Below are positions 15,586 to 16,576 of a DNA stretch of 16,576 nt, in pieces. This stretch comes from Candidatus Poribacteria bacterium (GTDB lineage Bacteria > Poribacteria > WGA-4E > GCA-2687025). The notes under the pieces were generated by a model, which saw nothing but the letters and a program-made list of their open reading frames with translations, made no database searches and was not told the DNA's origin. Location of the stretch: contig NYZG01000192.1 of NCBI GenBank assembly GCA_002687025.1, forward strand, positions 1 to 16,576, written 5' to 3'. The first letter of the stretch is position 1. Each line of letters begins with the position of its first letter. Position numbers and translations under genes: made by a program.

Positions 15586-16576
15586 ATGTCCGAGACGATC
15601 AAGAGTCTTGCGGAGGCCTCTGAACGGACGCGCCTGAGTGTCCACGCCGCGAAGAGCGCGGACACCAAGGGCCGCCGCCGGCCCGTCACGCCCTGCCCGG
15701 TGAGAACAGAGTATCAGCGCGACCGCGACCGCATCCTACACTCGAAGTCGTTCCGCCGCCTCAAGGGGAAGACGCAGGTATTCCTCGATCCCAAAGGCGA
15801 CCACTACCGCACGCGGCTGACCCACACTCTGGAGGTGGCGCAAATCGCGCGGACGATATGCCGGGCGCTGCGGCTCAACGAAGATCTGTGCGAGGCGGTC
15901 GCGCTCGGGCATGACCTAGGCCACACGCCCTTCGGGCACGCGGGCGAGGATGTTCTCGACCAGATACTGCCGGGCGGCTTCCGGCATCAGGAGCAGTCCC
16001 TTCGCGTGGTCGATTTCCTCGAGAAGGACGGCGACGGGCTGAACCTGACCCACGAGACGCGAGCGGGCATAGGCGCGCACTCGAAGGGCGCCGGCGCGAT
16101 TCTGGGAGCAGCCGTCGGATCTGAATCCCTGGAGGCTGGCGTGGTCCGCATATCGGACGCGATCGCGTATCTCAACCACGACATCGAGGATGCGGCGCGG
16201 GGTGGCATACTCGATCCCGACGACCTTCCGAGCGGGCCGATGACCGTGCTCGGCGCCCGTCGATCCGAACGCATCGGCCGCATGGTGCGAGACGTCATCG
16301 AGGCGACCGAGGAGGCAGGACACGTCACGATGAGCGACTCCGTGCTGGACGCCACGCAGAACCTGAAAGACCACATGTACGAGCGGGTGTACCCCTCGCC
16401 GCTCATCGCCACCGAGGTGCGGAAGGCCAAAGGCGTCCTCAACGCGCTGGTCGATGTATACACACGGTCGCCAGAGGACTTGCCGGACTTCTACCGACGC
16501 ATCGCCGACGATGACGGCCTGACGCGCGCGGCGTGCGACTATGTCGCCGGGATGACGGACCGTTTCGCGCTAGACC
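15586..16576 (+). CDS. dgt: Deoxyguanosinetriphosphate triphosphohydrolase (dGTPase), 3'-truncated
   Basis: The first 330 residues of an HD-superfamily dGTPase; the gene runs off the right edge. The enzyme splits dGTP (and often other dNTPs) to deoxynucleoside and triphosphate, affecting nucleotide pools. The family pattern is strong: RTEYQRDRDRILHSKSFRRL (40-59), KTQVF, DHYRTRLTHTLEVAQIARTI (72-91), ALGHDLGHTPFGHAGE (106-121), and RISDAIAYLNHDIEDA (188-203). The HD metal ligands are H80, H109, D110 and D191. The SADTKGR segment at about 24-30 is typical of the N-terminal region of bacterial Dgt. The ATG at 15586 is the likely start, giving a slightly longer N-terminal leader than usual; its ribosome binding site is weak (AGGG touches the start), so the true start is less certain. 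It is separated by 84 bp from the oxidoreductase gene. Confidence 0.92.
   Translation, partial: MSETIKSLAEASERTRLSVHAAKSADTKGRRRPVTPCPVRTEYQRDRDRILHSKSFRRLKGKTQVFLDPKGDHYRTRLTHTLEVAQIARTICRALRLNEDLCEAVALGHDLGHTPFGHAGEDVLDQILPGGFRHQEQSLRVVDFLEKDGDGLNLTHETRAGIGAHSKGAGAILGAAVGSESLEAGVVRISDAIAYLNHDIEDAARGGILDPDDLPSGPMTVLGARRSERIGRMVRDVIEATEEAGHVTMSDSVLDATQNLKDHMYERVYPSPLIATEVRKAKGVLNALVDVYTRSPEDLPDFYRRIADDDGLTRAACDYVAGMTDRFALD

Noticed and set aside
1..16576. CRISPR array, tRNA/rRNA, transposase, phage or defence genes
   Set aside because: I looked for short regular repeats, tRNA T-loop patterns and mobile-element proteins on both strands and saw none that I could support.

Overview
The window is GC-rich (about two thirds G+C by eye) bacterial chromosomal DNA. 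It holds ten genes, with two cut by the window edges. The gene mix is a tandem MacB-type permease array, a PhyH-type dioxygenase, a Gfo/Idh/MocA oxidoreductase, a TPR protein coupled to an FG-GAP/ASPIC-UnbV protein, a fused glycyl-tRNA synthetase and a secreted GH129/GH101-like glycosidase. This mix suggests an uncultured bacterium near the Poribacteria / Latescibacteria / Planctomycetes part of the tree. The placement is an inference from gene families only, with no marker-gene comparison behind it.

Left block (1-5092, all + strand): three consecutive FtsX/MacB-family permease genes. The first is cut at its 5' end. The second and third are a tandem duplication, about 84% identical by eye. 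They are followed at 23 bp by a phytanoyl-CoA-dioxygenase-like gene and, 44 bp further on, by fdhD (sulfurtransferase for formate dehydrogenase molybdenum cofactor). No ATPase gene is visible; its normal place would be upstream of the window.

Middle (5097-8178): one minus-strand gene for a large exported glycoside hydrolase-like protein, converging on fdhD with only 4 bp between stop codons. It is followed by about 700 bp without a confident gene. This stretch contains the GH ribosome binding site, a probable promoter for glyQS, and a minus-strand open frame of unclear status.

Right block (8179-16576, all + strand): single-chain glycyl-tRNA synthetase (alpha and beta subunits fused), then a secreted TPR protein and an FG-GAP/UnbV protein overlapping by ATGA, then a Gfo/Idh/MocA oxidoreductase with unusual motifs. 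A small stem-loop at that gene's stop codon is followed by a dGTPase (HD domain) that runs off the right edge. The spacings suggest that glyQS to the oxidoreductase may be co-transcribed.

No tRNA, rRNA, CRISPR array, insertion sequence, phage gene or recognisable defence system was seen. The most unusual points are the duplicated permease pair (with a G8 tract in one copy) next to a PhyH oxygenase, the GH129-like enzyme with a possible twin-arginine signal, the in-frame TGA upstream of it, and the Rossmann and catalytic motif changes in the Gfo/Idh protein.
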